DNA of 64,000 nucleotides from UBA11524 sp051886675 (GCA_051886675.1 JBJEYH010000350.1:50722-114721); one strand, 5' to 3'; counted from the first letter of the stretch, positions 7,908-17,282 are shown. A program made the numbers and translations. Notes: a model not told the origin generated them from the sequence alone.

Positions 7908-8777
7908 GTGAGCACGCTGAACGCAGAACGGGAATTCATCTTTCCCTTCGACGGCATCACCATCCAGATCCTCAACCTGAAGTATGAGCGCATTCAGCAG
8001 GAGCTTCCCGCCCACAGCCACGGAAGCCGCTGCTATGAGATCCACTACATATCCGGCGGCTACGGCAGGCTCGTGACCGGCGGGCAGGAATACAGCATCG
8101 TCCCCAACACGCTGTTCACCACCGGCCCCCACGTCATGCACGCCCAGCAGCCCGATCCGCAGGATCCCATGATGGAATTCTGCATCTATCTGCGGGTCAA
8201 CGATCCCGCCCGGCAGAAAAGCCTCTCCCCGCTGGTGCATACCTTCTGCCGCACGGATTTCTGGATCGGGCAGGATACGCAGGGCATCCGCGGGCTGATG
8301 CTGCAGCTGCTCTCCGAGCTGGAGCATACCTACATCGGCTATCAGGAGCAGATCCGGCTGCTGCTGTCGCAGATCCTGATCGCCATCGTCCGCAACTACG
8401 AACAGCCCCGCGATCTTCACCCGGAATCCGCCCGGACCCCGCAGGTGGATCAGAAGTCGCTGCTGATTGAGGAATATTTCCTGTACGAGTACGGGAACCT
8501 GTCCCTGGAGGAGCTGGCCCGGCGGCTGTACCTCAGCCCCCGGCAGACCCAGCGGCTGCTGCGGGAATACTACGGCAAGACCTTTCACGAAAAAAAGCTG
8601 GAGGCCCGCATGTCCGCCGCCTGCATCCTCCTGGAGGACGGCAGCCGCACCATCACCTCCATCGCGCAGGCCCTGGGCTACGCCACGCCGGAGCAGTTCT
8701 CCGCGTCGTTCAAGAAGCAGTATCAGATTACCCCCTCGGAGTACAGGAACAAGCGCAAACTGTCCCCCGGCAGATAA
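7908..8777 (+). CDS. AraC-family transcriptional regulator of the fucosidase operon
   Basis: The 289-residue protein has an N-terminal cupin-like sensor domain (conserved HSHGSRCYEIHYI-type pattern, here AHSHGSRCYEIHYISGGYG) and a C-terminal pair of helix-turn-helix motifs over about the last 95 residues, including LSLEELARRLYLSPRQTQRLL and ITSIAQALGYATPEQFSASF. It binds DNA and probably a sugar or sugar acid. The gene is transcribed away from the GH29 operon, the usual arrangement for a local activator. The GTG start is supported by its ribosome binding site; an upstream ATG in the same frame at 7833 would start inside the promoter region. Confidence 0.9.
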   Translation: MSTLNAEREFIFPFDGITIQILNLKYERIQQELPAHSHGSRCYEIHYISGGYGRLVTGGQEYSIVPNTLFTTGPHVMHAQQPDPQDPMMEFCIYLRVNDPARQKSLSPLVHTFCRTDFWIGQDTQGIRGLMLQLLSELEHTYIGYQEQIRLLLSQILIAIVRNYEQPRDLHPESARTPQVDQKSLLIEEYFLYEYGNLSLEELARRLYLSPRQTQRLLREYYGKTFHEKKLEARMSAACILLEDGSRTITSIAQALGYATPEQFSASFKKQYQITPSEYRNKRKLSPGR

Positions 8778-8860
8778 TGCCGCTTTCCCGGCGTGCCGGG
8801 AGCCGCGGGGAAGGCGTCGCGGCTGATGCCGTCATGGCGGCAGGCCGGCGGGAAAATGCA

Positions 8861-8906
8861 AAGCTGCGGCGATCGGGTTTTCCGGCCTGATCGCCGCAGC
8901 TTTTTT
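8861..8906 (+). terminator. Intrinsic terminator between convergent genes
   Basis: Perfect 14-bp arms AAGCTGCGGCGATC (8861-8874) and GATCGCCGCAGCTT (8889-8902) end in a T-run on the plus strand. On the minus strand the same hairpin is followed by TGCATTTTCCC, so it may also stop the galactoside operon. Confidence 0.85.
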
Positions 8907-8915
8907 GTCGCTTTG

Positions 8916-9656
8916 TCAGCTGTTGCCGAGCACGAACTGTGTCAGCAGCTCGCATACCTGCTGCGTTCCGGCGTCGGAGAAGCCATGCTTTTCCTCCGGG
9001 AACACATGCAGCGCTGCGTTTTGGTAGAGCGCCGCAGCCTTTTCGCTGTAGGCAATGGGGACGATATCATCCAGCGTGCCGTGCAACAGCAGCACCGGCC
9101 CCCGGTACGCGGGAAGCACGCTGAAGATGTCCAGCCCGCGCATGCTGGTGAAATAGACCCTGCCCAGCAGCATGCCCCAGAAATCCACCGTTTCCGGGAT
9201 ATCCGAGACCTCGGGGAACTGCTCGCGCCAGTTGTCGGCAATGCACAGCGCGGGATACAGCAGCCCCAGACCGGCGATTTTCTCCGGCGCCTCCGCCGAC
9301 GCCAGCACCGATGCCATGCCGCCCATGCTCTCGCCAAAGAGGAATACCCGGCTGATGCGGGGGTCTGCCCGGACCCGGTCAAGCACGGCCAGAATGTCGT
9401 CCCTCTCGGTGAAGAGCGTCATGGCGGTGGTCGGGAAGCCGCTGGTATCCCGGGTGCTGCCGCCGCAGAGGGTGAGGCACAGCGCGGCAATGCCGTGCCG
9501 GGCAAGGTGCTGACCGTGGCGGGCAAGGCTGTCGGCGGTGCCGTTGTAGCCATGGGACAGGATCACCGCGGGAACAGGCGCGCTGCCCTCCGGCAGCCAG
9601 CAGGTGCAGTCCACGGCGCGCCCGTGATGGGCGATCCGGATGGATTCCGTATGCAT
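8916..9656 (-). CDS. Alpha/beta hydrolase (dienelactone hydrolase/acyl-esterase type)
   Basis: A 246-residue serine hydrolase with the nucleophile elbow FGESMGG (Ser110), the acid in HGTLDDIVP and the catalytic His in EEKHGFSD. SHGYNGTADS provides the oxyanion-hole region. It is the last gene of the galactoside operon, 12 bp after GH35. Enzymes of this type often remove acetyl or other acyl groups from sugars; that role is inferred from context only. The ATG at 9656 has AAGGAGG 7 bases upstream. Cytoplasmic, with no signal peptide. Confidence 0.85.
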   Translation of the reverse strand: MHTESIRIAHHGRAVDCTCWLPEGSAPVPAVILSHGYNGTADSLARHGQHLARHGIAALCLTLCGGSTRDTSGFPTTAMTLFTERDDILAVLDRVRADPRISRVFLFGESMGGMASVLASAEAPEKIAGLGLLYPALCIADNWREQFPEVSDIPETVDFWGMLLGRVYFTSMRGLDIFSVLPAYRGPVLLLHGTLDDIVPIAYSEKAAALYQNAALHVFPEEKHGFSDAGTQQVCELLTQFVLGNS

Positions 9657-9668
9657 CAAAAGACCTCC

Positions 9669-11888
9669 TTACAGGGGAAGCTCGACGTCGTCCACCCAAT
9701 GCAGCGTCAGGCTGCCGATGGTGGCGACGATATCCTTCACATGCTCCATGCGCGCCGCCATGGTGGAATCCACCGAGACGGACGCGCCTTCCTTGATGGG
9801 CACGACGTACAGGGTCAGCGGATGCTGCGCCAGACGGGAAGCATGGTCGTCCAGCCGGATGTCCCAGGGCTGTCCGTTGCAGAAGTTGTCGCTGATCATG
9901 TCGCCGTCGATGAACGCCTGCCCGATATTGCCCATGTACGCCACCCGGAGCAGCACGGCCTTGTGGCCGGAGAGCGCCTCCGCGGGAATGCGGACCGTCC
10001 AGCGGGAGGGCCCGACCTGCGTGGCATCCAGAGGCACGGCGGGGGCGGCGGCGCTTGCGAACATCCTGCCGGCAAAGGGGCCGCGGCGGATCTCGTCGCC
10101 CAGCAGGCAGGGCATGGTCAGCACAGCCTGGGGCTGACCGGCCGTCTCCAGATGGGCGCGCTGCCCGTCCCACAGAATGCCGCTGTCCGACAGCACCGCG
10201 ATGCTTTGCCCGTCCTTTTCCAGGTGGCTGAAGCGCAGGGCATCCTGCCGGGGCAGCACGATCACGCGCTCCTGCCCGATGGTGAAATCGCTGATGCCGT
10301 TGTCGGGGAGGGTCATCGTCCGGTCCGCGAACTGCATGACGGGCTTCATGCCCTCGGGGATCATGAAAAACCAGCAGGACTGGCCGTCAAGGGTCAGATG
10401 GGTGATGGGCTGTACGGTGGCGGCCTTCAGCAGGACGGAGCCCATGGCCAGGTTGAAGGGCAGCACGCAGTTTTCCCCGGAGGCCAGGCTGATGGCGAAG
10501 CTGACGCTCCCGCCGGGCAGACGCAGGGTGATCCGCTCGTCGTCGCGGGCGGGGAGGCTCAGATGATCCTGGAAATTGTTCACGAACAGGAAGCCGCTGT
10601 TCCCCTTCACCCGGACGCAGAAGCGCAGCGTGTCGCGGTCTTCCGGCTGCATGCCGTCGCATTCCTCCGGCAGCACAGTGACGGTGTCCAGCAGCTGCTC
10701 CTGGAAGGAGACGCAGAAGTCGTGCAGCGTGCGCAGCCGGTAATAGGAATCCCGCCGCTGGCCATACTCACCGATGGGCGCCTGATAATCGTAGGAGCGC
10801 TTGCAGACCTGCCCTTCGTTGAGAAAGGGCGTTTTTTCGCCGGTGGGGGTCGTGCCGCCACGGTACATGTAGTAGCCCAGCATGCTGCAGCCGGAGCCCA
10901 GCTTGATGTTGGCCAAGGCGTCCACGCTCTCCATGGGCAGGGTGAAGCGGTAGTTGTAGGAGCACATCATGCCGCCCATCATCTCGCAGCAGGCATAGGG
11001 CATGCTCTCGGGGGCGTAGCGGGGCTCGAAGTTGTAGGTGCGGGGGACAGCGTTGTTGTGGTTGTCCCGGTAGATGTATTCGGGGGTGCAGGGATGCTCG
11101 CCCGTTTTGCTGTAGAAGATCCAGGGCCAGTAGGCGTAGCCGCCCCACAGGGGCAGCACCTCGTCCACGGGGGCCATGCCGCCGCCCCAGGCCGTGCAGG
11201 TGTAGAAGGGCGCAATCAGCCCCTCCTCCCGGGCGATCTGCTTCAGCGCGCGGATGTGATCCTCGCCGTCATGTCCGCCGTTGACCCATTCATTCGCCAC
11301 GCCGGTGGTGATTTCCCAGGGCGCGGAGGAATGCATGTACTCGTTTTCCAGCTGAATGCCCACGATCGGGCCGCCCTGGCTGAAGTACAGGCCGTCCACC
11401 TGGCCGTGGATGGCGCGGTAGAGCCGTCTGGCGCAGGCCAGATAGCCCTCGTTGTTGTCGCGCACCTCGAAGGGCTTGCCGTAGAGCCAGTCCGGCAGCC
11501 CGCCGTTGCGCATTTCGCCGTGGTCGAAGGGGCCGATGCGCAGGATCACCATCAGCCCGTGCTTGCCGCACAGCTCGACAAAGCGGCGGATGTCCCTGCA
11601 GCCGTCGAAGCGGAAGACGCCTTCCACCTCCTCGTGCACGTTCCAGAAGACATAGGTGGCGATCAGGTTGACGCCGCCGCACCGGGCCTTGATGAGCGTA
11701 TCCTCCCACTGGTCGGGGCTGACGCGGCTGTAGTGCACCTCGCCGCTGATGCCGAAGAAGGGCTGGCCGTCGACCAGCATGGACTGGCTGGTAAAGCCGA
11801 TGCTGCCCCGGGGGCCTTCGCCGAAGAATTTCCCGCCCAGAGACCGGACCTGCCTGTCGGCAACCTGTTCAAGATCAAGCTCGTACAT
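9669..11888 (-). CDS. GH35 beta-galactosidase-like enzyme
   Basis: A 739-residue protein with a family 35 barrel at its N-terminus: FFGISGEVHYSRVSPDQWEDTL, the helix IKARCGGVNLIATYVFWNVHE, and GGPIVGIQLENEYMHSSAP, where Glu183 is the likely acid/base. The C-terminal 350 residues are beta-rich accessory domains. It would remove terminal beta-galactose from imported oligosaccharides, since no signal peptide is visible. The start at 11888 overlaps the end of the preceding mutarotase-like gene by 14 bp and has AGGAGG upstream. The middle region carries several inserted Cys/Tyr-rich loops that depart from well-studied family members, so substrate preference is open. Confidence 0.87.
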   Translation of the reverse strand: MYELDLEQVADRQVRSLGGKFFGEGPRGSIGFTSQSMLVDGQPFFGISGEVHYSRVSPDQWEDTLIKARCGGVNLIATYVFWNVHEEVEGVFRFDGCRDIRRFVELCGKHGLMVILRIGPFDHGEMRNGGLPDWLYGKPFEVRDNNEGYLACARRLYRAIHGQVDGLYFSQGGPIVGIQLENEYMHSSAPWEITTGVANEWVNGGHDGEDHIRALKQIAREEGLIAPFYTCTAWGGGMAPVDEVLPLWGGYAYWPWIFYSKTGEHPCTPEYIYRDNHNNAVPRTYNFEPRYAPESMPYACCEMMGGMMCSYNYRFTLPMESVDALANIKLGSGCSMLGYYMYRGGTTPTGEKTPFLNEGQVCKRSYDYQAPIGEYGQRRDSYYRLRTLHDFCVSFQEQLLDTVTVLPEECDGMQPEDRDTLRFCVRVKGNSGFLFVNNFQDHLSLPARDDERITLRLPGGSVSFAISLASGENCVLPFNLAMGSVLLKAATVQPITHLTLDGQSCWFFMIPEGMKPVMQFADRTMTLPDNGISDFTIGQERVIVLPRQDALRFSHLEKDGQSIAVLSDSGILWDGQRAHLETAGQPQAVLTMPCLLGDEIRRGPFAGRMFASAAAPAVPLDATQVGPSRWTVRIPAEALSGHKAVLLRVAYMGNIGQAFIDGDMISDNFCNGQPWDIRLDDHASRLAQHPLTLYVVPIKEGASVSVDSTMAARMEHVKDIVATIGSLTLHWVDDVELPL

Positions 11889-12699
11889 CCCTGCGATCCT
11901 CCTTGCAGGCGTGACATTGGATATCCATGGAGAACGTAACGGTTTCGCCGGGCGACAGCGTCAGCAGGGTGCCGGAGGCTTCCGCCCGCTCGCGGGTGTC
12001 GTAGAAGCTGGTGGAGGGCTCGAAGGCGAACTGCCGCGTATGGTTCCATCCGCCGGTGCTCAGCCAGAAGCCCAGGAAGGGCAGCTTCTCCGCGTTATAG
12101 CGGATGACGACCTGCCCCTGTCCCTCCGGCAGGACAAAGCTGCACTGCCCCTCGCCGATCGCCCGGACGCCCCACTGCTTGGCGCACATCACGGCGTCGG
12201 GGCAGGCGGCGTACACGGTGTCCGCGGATTCCTCGCCTGCCAGGATGGGGTCGTAATCCCGCGGGAACGTGAAGCGGATCCCCGGCCGGGCGTCCCACAG
12301 GCAGTGGCAGACCCACAGCGCCGACTGCCTTTGCCGGGCCTGATTGGTGATGTGCCAGACGGCCCGGATGCCGTTGTCCCGCAGCGTCAGCTGCTTGACG
12401 TAATGCCAGCCGCCCGCGCCGCAGGTCAGGGTGATGCTGCCGCGCTCCGCTTCCGCCTGCATGGGCGTCGTCCAGATGAAGCCGTGATCCGGGTCGCTGC
12501 CGCCGCCCATGGCGGGAAACACGTCATCCCAGCCCCAGGCGGCATGCTCGTCGAACACGCTGCCCGGCGCGGGGGCATAGGCCGAAGCATCCGGCCTCTG
12601 CGCCAGCAGCTCCAGCCCCCGGAAGCGCAGGGAGGCGATTTTCCCGCCGTATTCCGGCAGCACCTGCACCCGCATATCGCCCTTCGTCATTTCAAGCAT
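11875..12699 (-). CDS. Galactose mutarotase-like (aldose 1-epimerase superfamily) protein
   Basis: The 274-residue product has the beta-sandwich pattern of aldose 1-epimerases: VQVLPEYGGKIASLRFRG at the N-terminus, a conserved PDHGFIWTTP loop, and an aromatic sugar-binding stretch later (PFLGFWLSTGGWNHTR). Such proteins interconvert sugar anomers or bind saccharides. It overlaps the GH2 gene by 8 bp and the GH35 gene by 14 bp, so translation is coupled. Together with two beta-galactosidases this suggests a role in turning beta-galactose to the alpha anomer. The family match is by fold pattern rather than exact active-site residues. Confidence 0.75.
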   Translation of the reverse strand: MLEMTKGDMRVQVLPEYGGKIASLRFRGLELLAQRPDASAYAPAPGSVFDEHAAWGWDDVFPAMGGGSDPDHGFIWTTPMQAEAERGSITLTCGAGGWHYVKQLTLRDNGIRAVWHITNQARQRQSALWVCHCLWDARPGIRFTFPRDYDPILAGEESADTVYAACPDAVMCAKQWGVRAIGEGQCSFVLPEGQGQVVIRYNAEKLPFLGFWLSTGGWNHTRQFAFEPSTSFYDTRERAEASGTLLTLSPGETVTFSMDIQCHACKEDRRDVRA

Positions 12700-15103
12700 A
12701 CGCTTCTCCCGCCGCCACGCGCAGCACCTGTTCCTCCAGGCCCGTCGCGGTGATGCGCACCGTCAGCGCGCTGTCCGTGCGATCCTTGCGGATCACCGCG
12801 TAGGCCAGACCGCGGAAGGTCTTCCGGTGGCCGGCGGCATACAGGGTGTGATCCTTCGGGTCGCCGTTGTCCATGCCCAGCAGGGCGCCGCCCTCCACCT
12901 GGAGGGTGATCTCCCGGTCGTCGCTGACGGCAAGGCTGCCCTGGGCATCCAGCAGGGCCATGTCCAGCTGCACCACAGCGCGTCCGTCGGCGGGAACGCT
13001 GTCCCGGTCGGCCCGGACGCGGAGGGCCGCAGCCTCCCCGGCATGCCGGATCACCTGCCGCGCAACCTCCCGGCCCTCGCTGTCCCGGCCGATGACCACC
13101 CATTCGTCCGCCGGATCATAGGGGACGTCCCAGGTCAGATGCAGGTCGCTGGTGGTGATGGGCGCGAAGGGCCGGTCAAAGTGCGGCCAGCACTGCGTCA
13201 TGCCCTGCGCGGGGAATTCGTAGGCCTTCACGCCCCAGCTGCGGCCGTTCACCAGAAGCTCCGCCGTGAAGCAGTTGGTGTACGCCACCACGGGCACGAC
13301 GGCGCCCCTGTCCATCGGCATGTTCAGGTGCGGGAAGACGTGCAGCACAGGCCTGTCCTTGACCCACTGGGACTGGTAGAAGTAGTAGCCGTCCTTTTCA
13401 AAGCCGCAGGTGTCCAGCACGCCGCAGGAAGCGCTCTTGTCCGGCCAGAAGCATTCGCCCAGATAGTCGATGCCCGTCCACATGAAGTCGCCGATGACAA
13501 ACCGCCGGGTGGAAACGTACTTCCACAGCTTTTCGGCCTTGAGCATGCGGGAGCAGTAGACGCTCCGCCCCCAGGGACTGCCGTCGTCCCTGAGGCTGTA
13601 GTCGCCGCGGACGCCGCCCACGCTCACATCCTCCGTGCCCAGCAGCGGCCAGGCGGGATGCTCCTGCTTCTCCTCGTCGAAGAAGGTTTCCGTGCGGTCG
13701 CGCCAGCGGTCGGTGTAGTTCACGCCCACCAGATCCAGCTCCTCCAGGAAGGCCTCACAGGCCGCCACAGGCTCGGCCTTGACCTGATCGCAGGCCGCGG
13801 TGATCGGCCGCGTCGGATCCAGGGCGTGGCACAGCCCGGCGAGACGATGGGCGATCTGCCAGCCGTTTTCATCCACCTGCTCGCGGATCTCGTTGCCGAT
13901 GGACCACATGATGATCGACGGATGATTCCGGTCCCGCAGCAGCATGGAGGTCATGTCCTCCTGCCAGCAGGCGTCGAACCATTCCGAATACCCGCGGCTG
14001 GCATGGGTGTTGGAGCCGAATTCCTTGCCCTTCATCTGCTGCCATTCGTCGAAGGCCTCGTCCATGACCAGCAGACCCATCTCGTCCGCCAGATCCAGCA
14101 GCGCCGGATCCGGCGGGTTGTGGCTGCAGCGCAGGGCATTGCAGCCCATGGCCTTCAGCCGGGCAAGGCGGCGCTGCCATACCTCGCGCGGCACGGCTGC
14201 GCCCACGCATCCGCCGTCATGGTGCAGGCAGACGCCCTTCAGAAGCACCTTGCGCCCGTTGAGAAGGAAGCCGTTTTGCGCGTCATAGGCGATGTCCCGC
14301 ACGCCGAAGGGCACGCTGACCTCGTCCAGCAGGGCGTCGCCCTCCCGCAGACGCACCCGCGCGGTATACAGCGCGGGATGCTCAACGTCCCACAGCGCGG
14401 GCTTGTCCAGCCGGGTATGCAGATGCACGGCCTGTCCGCTCAGCAGCGGCACGGGCTCCGCGACGGCGCAGACGCTTCCCGCCAGCAGGATCTCGGCCGA
14501 CAGCGTCAGGCTGCGGGGCTCGGACGCTGCGCAGGTGCGCACCTCCACGTCCAGGGCCGCCTGCTCCGGCGTGATGCCTCCGGCCGTCACGAACACGCCC
14601 CAGGGCGCGATGCAGGCTTCCGACGTGCCGACCAGCCATACGTCCCGGGTGATCCCGCTGCCGGAATACCACCGGGAGCCCGGCTGATGGCTGTTGTCCA
14701 CCCGGACAAGCACTTCGTTTTCGCCCGGCCGCACCAGATGCGTGACGTCCAGCTGGAAGGAGGTATAGCCATAGACGTGCCCGCCGGCGTACTGCCCGTT
14801 CACCCAGACGTCGCAGTGCATGTACACGCCGTCGAACAGCAGCGCCAGACGCTGGCCGTCCCGGCGCTGCAGGGCGAACAAGCGCCGGTACCAGCCGATG
14901 CCCGTCCGCGCGTATCCGCCCGAGCCGCAGGAGGGCGCCTGCGCATCCACGGGTTCATCCACAGACCAGTCGTGGGGCAGCTGCACGCTGCGCCAGGGAG
15001 CGTCCGCTCCGGGCTTGACGACGCTGTCCGTCAGCGCAAACTGCCAGTCAAAGCCGAAATATGCCTTGGCACGTACCTGCTCCCGCAGGTCGAAGATTTC
15101 CAT
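12692..15103 (-). CDS. GH2 beta-galactosidase/beta-glycosidase
   Basis: An 803-residue family 2 glycosidase. The N-terminal sugar-binding domain shows LPHDWSVDEP, FDGVYMHCDVWVNG and GYTSFQLDVT. The barrel has the loop CSHNPPDPALLDLADEMGLL and the acid/base Glu405 in WSIGNEIREQ; LLGTEDVS is a likely nucleophile strand. Beta-sandwich domains follow. The start at 15103 gives the usual N-terminus MEIFDLREQ and leaves about 220 bases of untranslated leader. It is the first gene of the four-gene operon 15103 to 8916. No signal peptide, so it acts on imported oligosaccharides. Confidence 0.9.
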   Translation of the reverse strand: MEIFDLREQVRAKAYFGFDWQFALTDSVVKPGADAPWRSVQLPHDWSVDEPVDAQAPSCGSGGYARTGIGWYRRLFALQRRDGQRLALLFDGVYMHCDVWVNGQYAGGHVYGYTSFQLDVTHLVRPGENEVLVRVDNSHQPGSRWYSGSGITRDVWLVGTSEACIAPWGVFVTAGGITPEQAALDVEVRTCAASEPRSLTLSAEILLAGSVCAVAEPVPLLSGQAVHLHTRLDKPALWDVEHPALYTARVRLREGDALLDEVSVPFGVRDIAYDAQNGFLLNGRKVLLKGVCLHHDGGCVGAAVPREVWQRRLARLKAMGCNALRCSHNPPDPALLDLADEMGLLVMDEAFDEWQQMKGKEFGSNTHASRGYSEWFDACWQEDMTSMLLRDRNHPSIIMWSIGNEIREQVDENGWQIAHRLAGLCHALDPTRPITAACDQVKAEPVAACEAFLEELDLVGVNYTDRWRDRTETFFDEEKQEHPAWPLLGTEDVSVGGVRGDYSLRDDGSPWGRSVYCSRMLKAEKLWKYVSTRRFVIGDFMWTGIDYLGECFWPDKSASCGVLDTCGFEKDGYYFYQSQWVKDRPVLHVFPHLNMPMDRGAVVPVVAYTNCFTAELLVNGRSWGVKAYEFPAQGMTQCWPHFDRPFAPITTSDLHLTWDVPYDPADEWVVIGRDSEGREVARQVIRHAGEAAALRVRADRDSVPADGRAVVQLDMALLDAQGSLAVSDDREITLQVEGGALLGMDNGDPKDHTLYAAGHRKTFRGLAYAVIRKDRTDSALTVRITATGLEEQVLRVAAGEAYA

Positions 15104-15320
15104 CCTGCCGCACTTCCTCTCGTTTGCATGGGTATGGGAAAGCAGGGACGTCTCCCTGCGTTCCCTGGGCATCATGAAGGGGAACGGGGAATGCGTCCCG
15201 GGTCTCCGGCGAGCCGTCCGATACCCGCGCCGGACGCGGCTGCCGGGCGCCCGCATCACGCCGGAAAAGCCGGCATATTCCTTTCTCCATCATGGGTCAG
15301 CGATTGCACAGATCAAGTGA

Positions 15321-15349
15321 AATATAGCATACGCATCCAGGGATGTCAA
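15321..15349 (-). promoter_or_regulatory. Strong promoter of the galactoside operon
   Basis: Minus-strand TTGACA (15344-15349), 17 bp, then TATATT (15321-15326). This is near consensus and explains the 220-base leader before the GH2 gene. Confidence 0.85.
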
Positions 15350-15360
15350 GGGCGATATGG

Positions 15361-15383
15361 TTGATTATCGGCCAATCCATCAA
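15361..15383. promoter_or_regulatory. Operator-like imperfect palindrome between divergent promoters
   Basis: The 23-bp element starts TTGAT and ends ATCAA around a central GGCC. It lies between the two -35 boxes in the 461-bp gap 15104-15564. That gap otherwise holds only the two promoters and leader sequence. A shared repressor or activator site is inferred. Confidence 0.4.
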
Positions 15384-15413
15384 TGCACGGCGACTTTGAA
15401 GGAGGAATGGTCA

Positions 15414-15442
15414 TTGACATTTTCCGGCGGGCTATCTATACT
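15414..15442 (+). promoter_or_regulatory. Strong promoter of the carboxylesterase gene
   Basis: TTGACA (15414-15419), 17 bp, TATACT (15437-15442). It is almost perfect sigma-A consensus, about 120 bp upstream of the GTG start. Confidence 0.88.
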
Positions 15443-15564
15443 GAAACCATCAGGATCCTGTGCGCGGGGCGCGGCGGGCAGCCGGCGTGGAGCCGGAAGA
15501 GACCGGACGCCTTCCGCGGGATGGGACAAACGTTGATCCAGTCAGTGCAAGGGGGGAAACGTCC

Positions 15565-17157
15565 GTGTTTATCAAGAAGCAGACAAGCCAGGTCATTCAT
15601 GACTACGACAAGCCCATTGTGGAAACCACGGCCGGCAAGCTGCGGGGCATCATCTGCGATGGCACCTTCATCTTCCGCGGCGTGAGGTACGCCACGGCCA
15701 GGCGCTATCACCGCGCGGTGCCGGAACAGCCCTGGACGGGCGTGCGCGAGGCCAGCTTTTTCGGCTACATGCCGCCGGAGCTGAAGCGCTACAGCATCGG
15801 CGGCGAATATGTATGCCGTCACGTCTACCTTCCCCAGGACGAGGACTGCCTGTCGGTGAACATCTGGACGCAGAGCCTGGATCCCGGGGCGAGGAAGCCT
15901 GTGCTGTTCTGGATGCACGGCGGCGGCTACGATGAGGGCAGCGGCATCAACCACTATGCCTATGACGGCGAGGAAATGAGCAAATTCGGCGACGTGGTGG
16001 TTGTATCGGTCAACCATCGGCTGAATGTGCTGGGCTATCTCGACCTGTCGGCCTATGGCGAGGAATACGCCCTCACCGCGAACCTTGGCCAGGACGATCT
16101 GGTATGCGCGCTGCGCTGGGTCCGCGACAACATCGCGGCCTTTGGCGGCGACCCGGACAATGTGACCATCTTCGGGCAATCCGGCGGCGGCGGGAAAACC
16201 ATCACGCTGATGCAGATGCCTTCCGCGGACGGCCTGTACCATCGCGCCATTGTGATGAGCGGCGTGTTCGGCAGGCAGGACAGGCCCTTTGGCCCGGAGG
16301 ACGGCGGGAAAACCGCCCGGCAGCTGGCGGCGCGGATTCTGGAGAAGCTGGGGCTGACCGCCGGAACGGTGAAGGAAATCGAAACGGTACCCTACTACGA
16401 CCTGGCGATGGCCGCCAACGCGGCCCGGGACGAGCTGTCCGCGGAGACGGGCTGCCGGATCGGCTTCCGGCCCATACCCGATGGCAGGTATTACGCGGGG
16501 GATCCCTTCGACGTGGGCTTCCGGGAGGAAACGAAGCACATTCCGCTGATGATCGGCTCGGTGCTGGCGGAATTCATTCCGCCCGTGGAGGATCCCCGGG
16601 CGCAGGCGCAGAGCCGGTATCACTGGGACGCCAGCCTGACCGACGAGCTGCTCCGGGCCAAATTCGGCGACAGAACGCCGGCGCTGGTGCAGGCCTATGC
16701 CGAGGCCTATCCGGAGCGGATCCCGGCGGATCTGCTGTTTGTGGACAGCCGGGTGCGCAGGGCGTCGGTGGAGTTTGCCCGGCTGCGCGCCGGCGCGAGC
16801 GACGCGGGAACCTACAACTATCTTTTCTGCCATGAGCTGCCGGACATGGGCGGCTCCATCCCCGGCCACAACTGCGACATACCCTATGCTTTCCACAACG
16901 CGCAGTATCTGGAGCCCTTTTACCTTCCCGGCGCGACCGAGCATGTGCAGGATACGCTGTGCGGCGCCTTCGTGAACTTTGCCCGCACCGGCGATCCCAA
17001 CGGTGCGCATGTGCCGCACTGGGAACCCGTCACCGCGGACAACGGCGCCACCATGGTGATCGACACCCGGTCGGAAACCCGCTTCGCCCACGACCGCGCC
17101 CTGATGGAGCTTTTGCCCCCGGAGATGCCGCCCTTCATGCGCGCGCAGAAAAAGTAA
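15565..17157 (+). CDS. Type-B carboxylesterase
   Basis: A 530-residue carboxylesterase/lipase family protein. The oxyanion hole is in MHGGGYDEG, the nucleophile Ser206 in FGQSGGGGK, and the catalytic His in GHNCDIPYAFHN. An EDCLSVNIW stretch matches the family signature. It would hydrolyse short acyl or aryl esters. The GTG at 15565 is preferred because GGGGGG ends 8 bases before it; the frame is open 105 bases upstream through the promoter leader. No signal peptide, hence cytoplasmic. Divergence from the galactoside operon suggests a role on acylated plant oligosaccharides, which is inference. Confidence 0.9.
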   Translation: MFIKKQTSQVIHDYDKPIVETTAGKLRGIICDGTFIFRGVRYATARRYHRAVPEQPWTGVREASFFGYMPPELKRYSIGGEYVCRHVYLPQDEDCLSVNIWTQSLDPGARKPVLFWMHGGGYDEGSGINHYAYDGEEMSKFGDVVVVSVNHRLNVLGYLDLSAYGEEYALTANLGQDDLVCALRWVRDNIAAFGGDPDNVTIFGQSGGGGKTITLMQMPSADGLYHRAIVMSGVFGRQDRPFGPEDGGKTARQLAARILEKLGLTAGTVKEIETVPYYDLAMAANAARDELSAETGCRIGFRPIPDGRYYAGDPFDVGFREETKHIPLMIGSVLAEFIPPVEDPRAQAQSRYHWDASLTDELLRAKFGDRTPALVQAYAEAYPERIPADLLFVDSRVRRASVEFARLRAGASDAGTYNYLFCHELPDMGGSIPGHNCDIPYAFHNAQYLEPFYLPGATEHVQDTLCGAFVNFARTGDPNGAHVPHWEPVTADNGATMVIDTRSETRFAHDRALMELLPPEMPPFMRAQKK

Positions 17158-17218
17158 ACGGCAGCCCTTTCTGCCCGGCGGGACCAGCAGGCCTTCGGGG
17201 GCGGATCCGCCGCGCGCC

Positions 17219-17247
17219 TTGACACCGGGGCCCGGCGATGCTATCCT
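17219..17247 (+). promoter_or_regulatory. Promoter of the first MATE gene
   Basis: TTGACA (17219-17224), 17 bp, TATCCT (17242-17247). It lies 36 bp upstream of the start. Confidence 0.7.
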
Positions 17248-17282
17248 GTGACCAGCCTGGATGTGCAGGAGATGATTCATCC

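Noticed and set aside
8793..11939. 1048-codon open frame antisense to the alpha/beta hydrolase and GH35 genes
   Set aside because: It begins inside a terminator region and runs antisense to two motif-rich genes.
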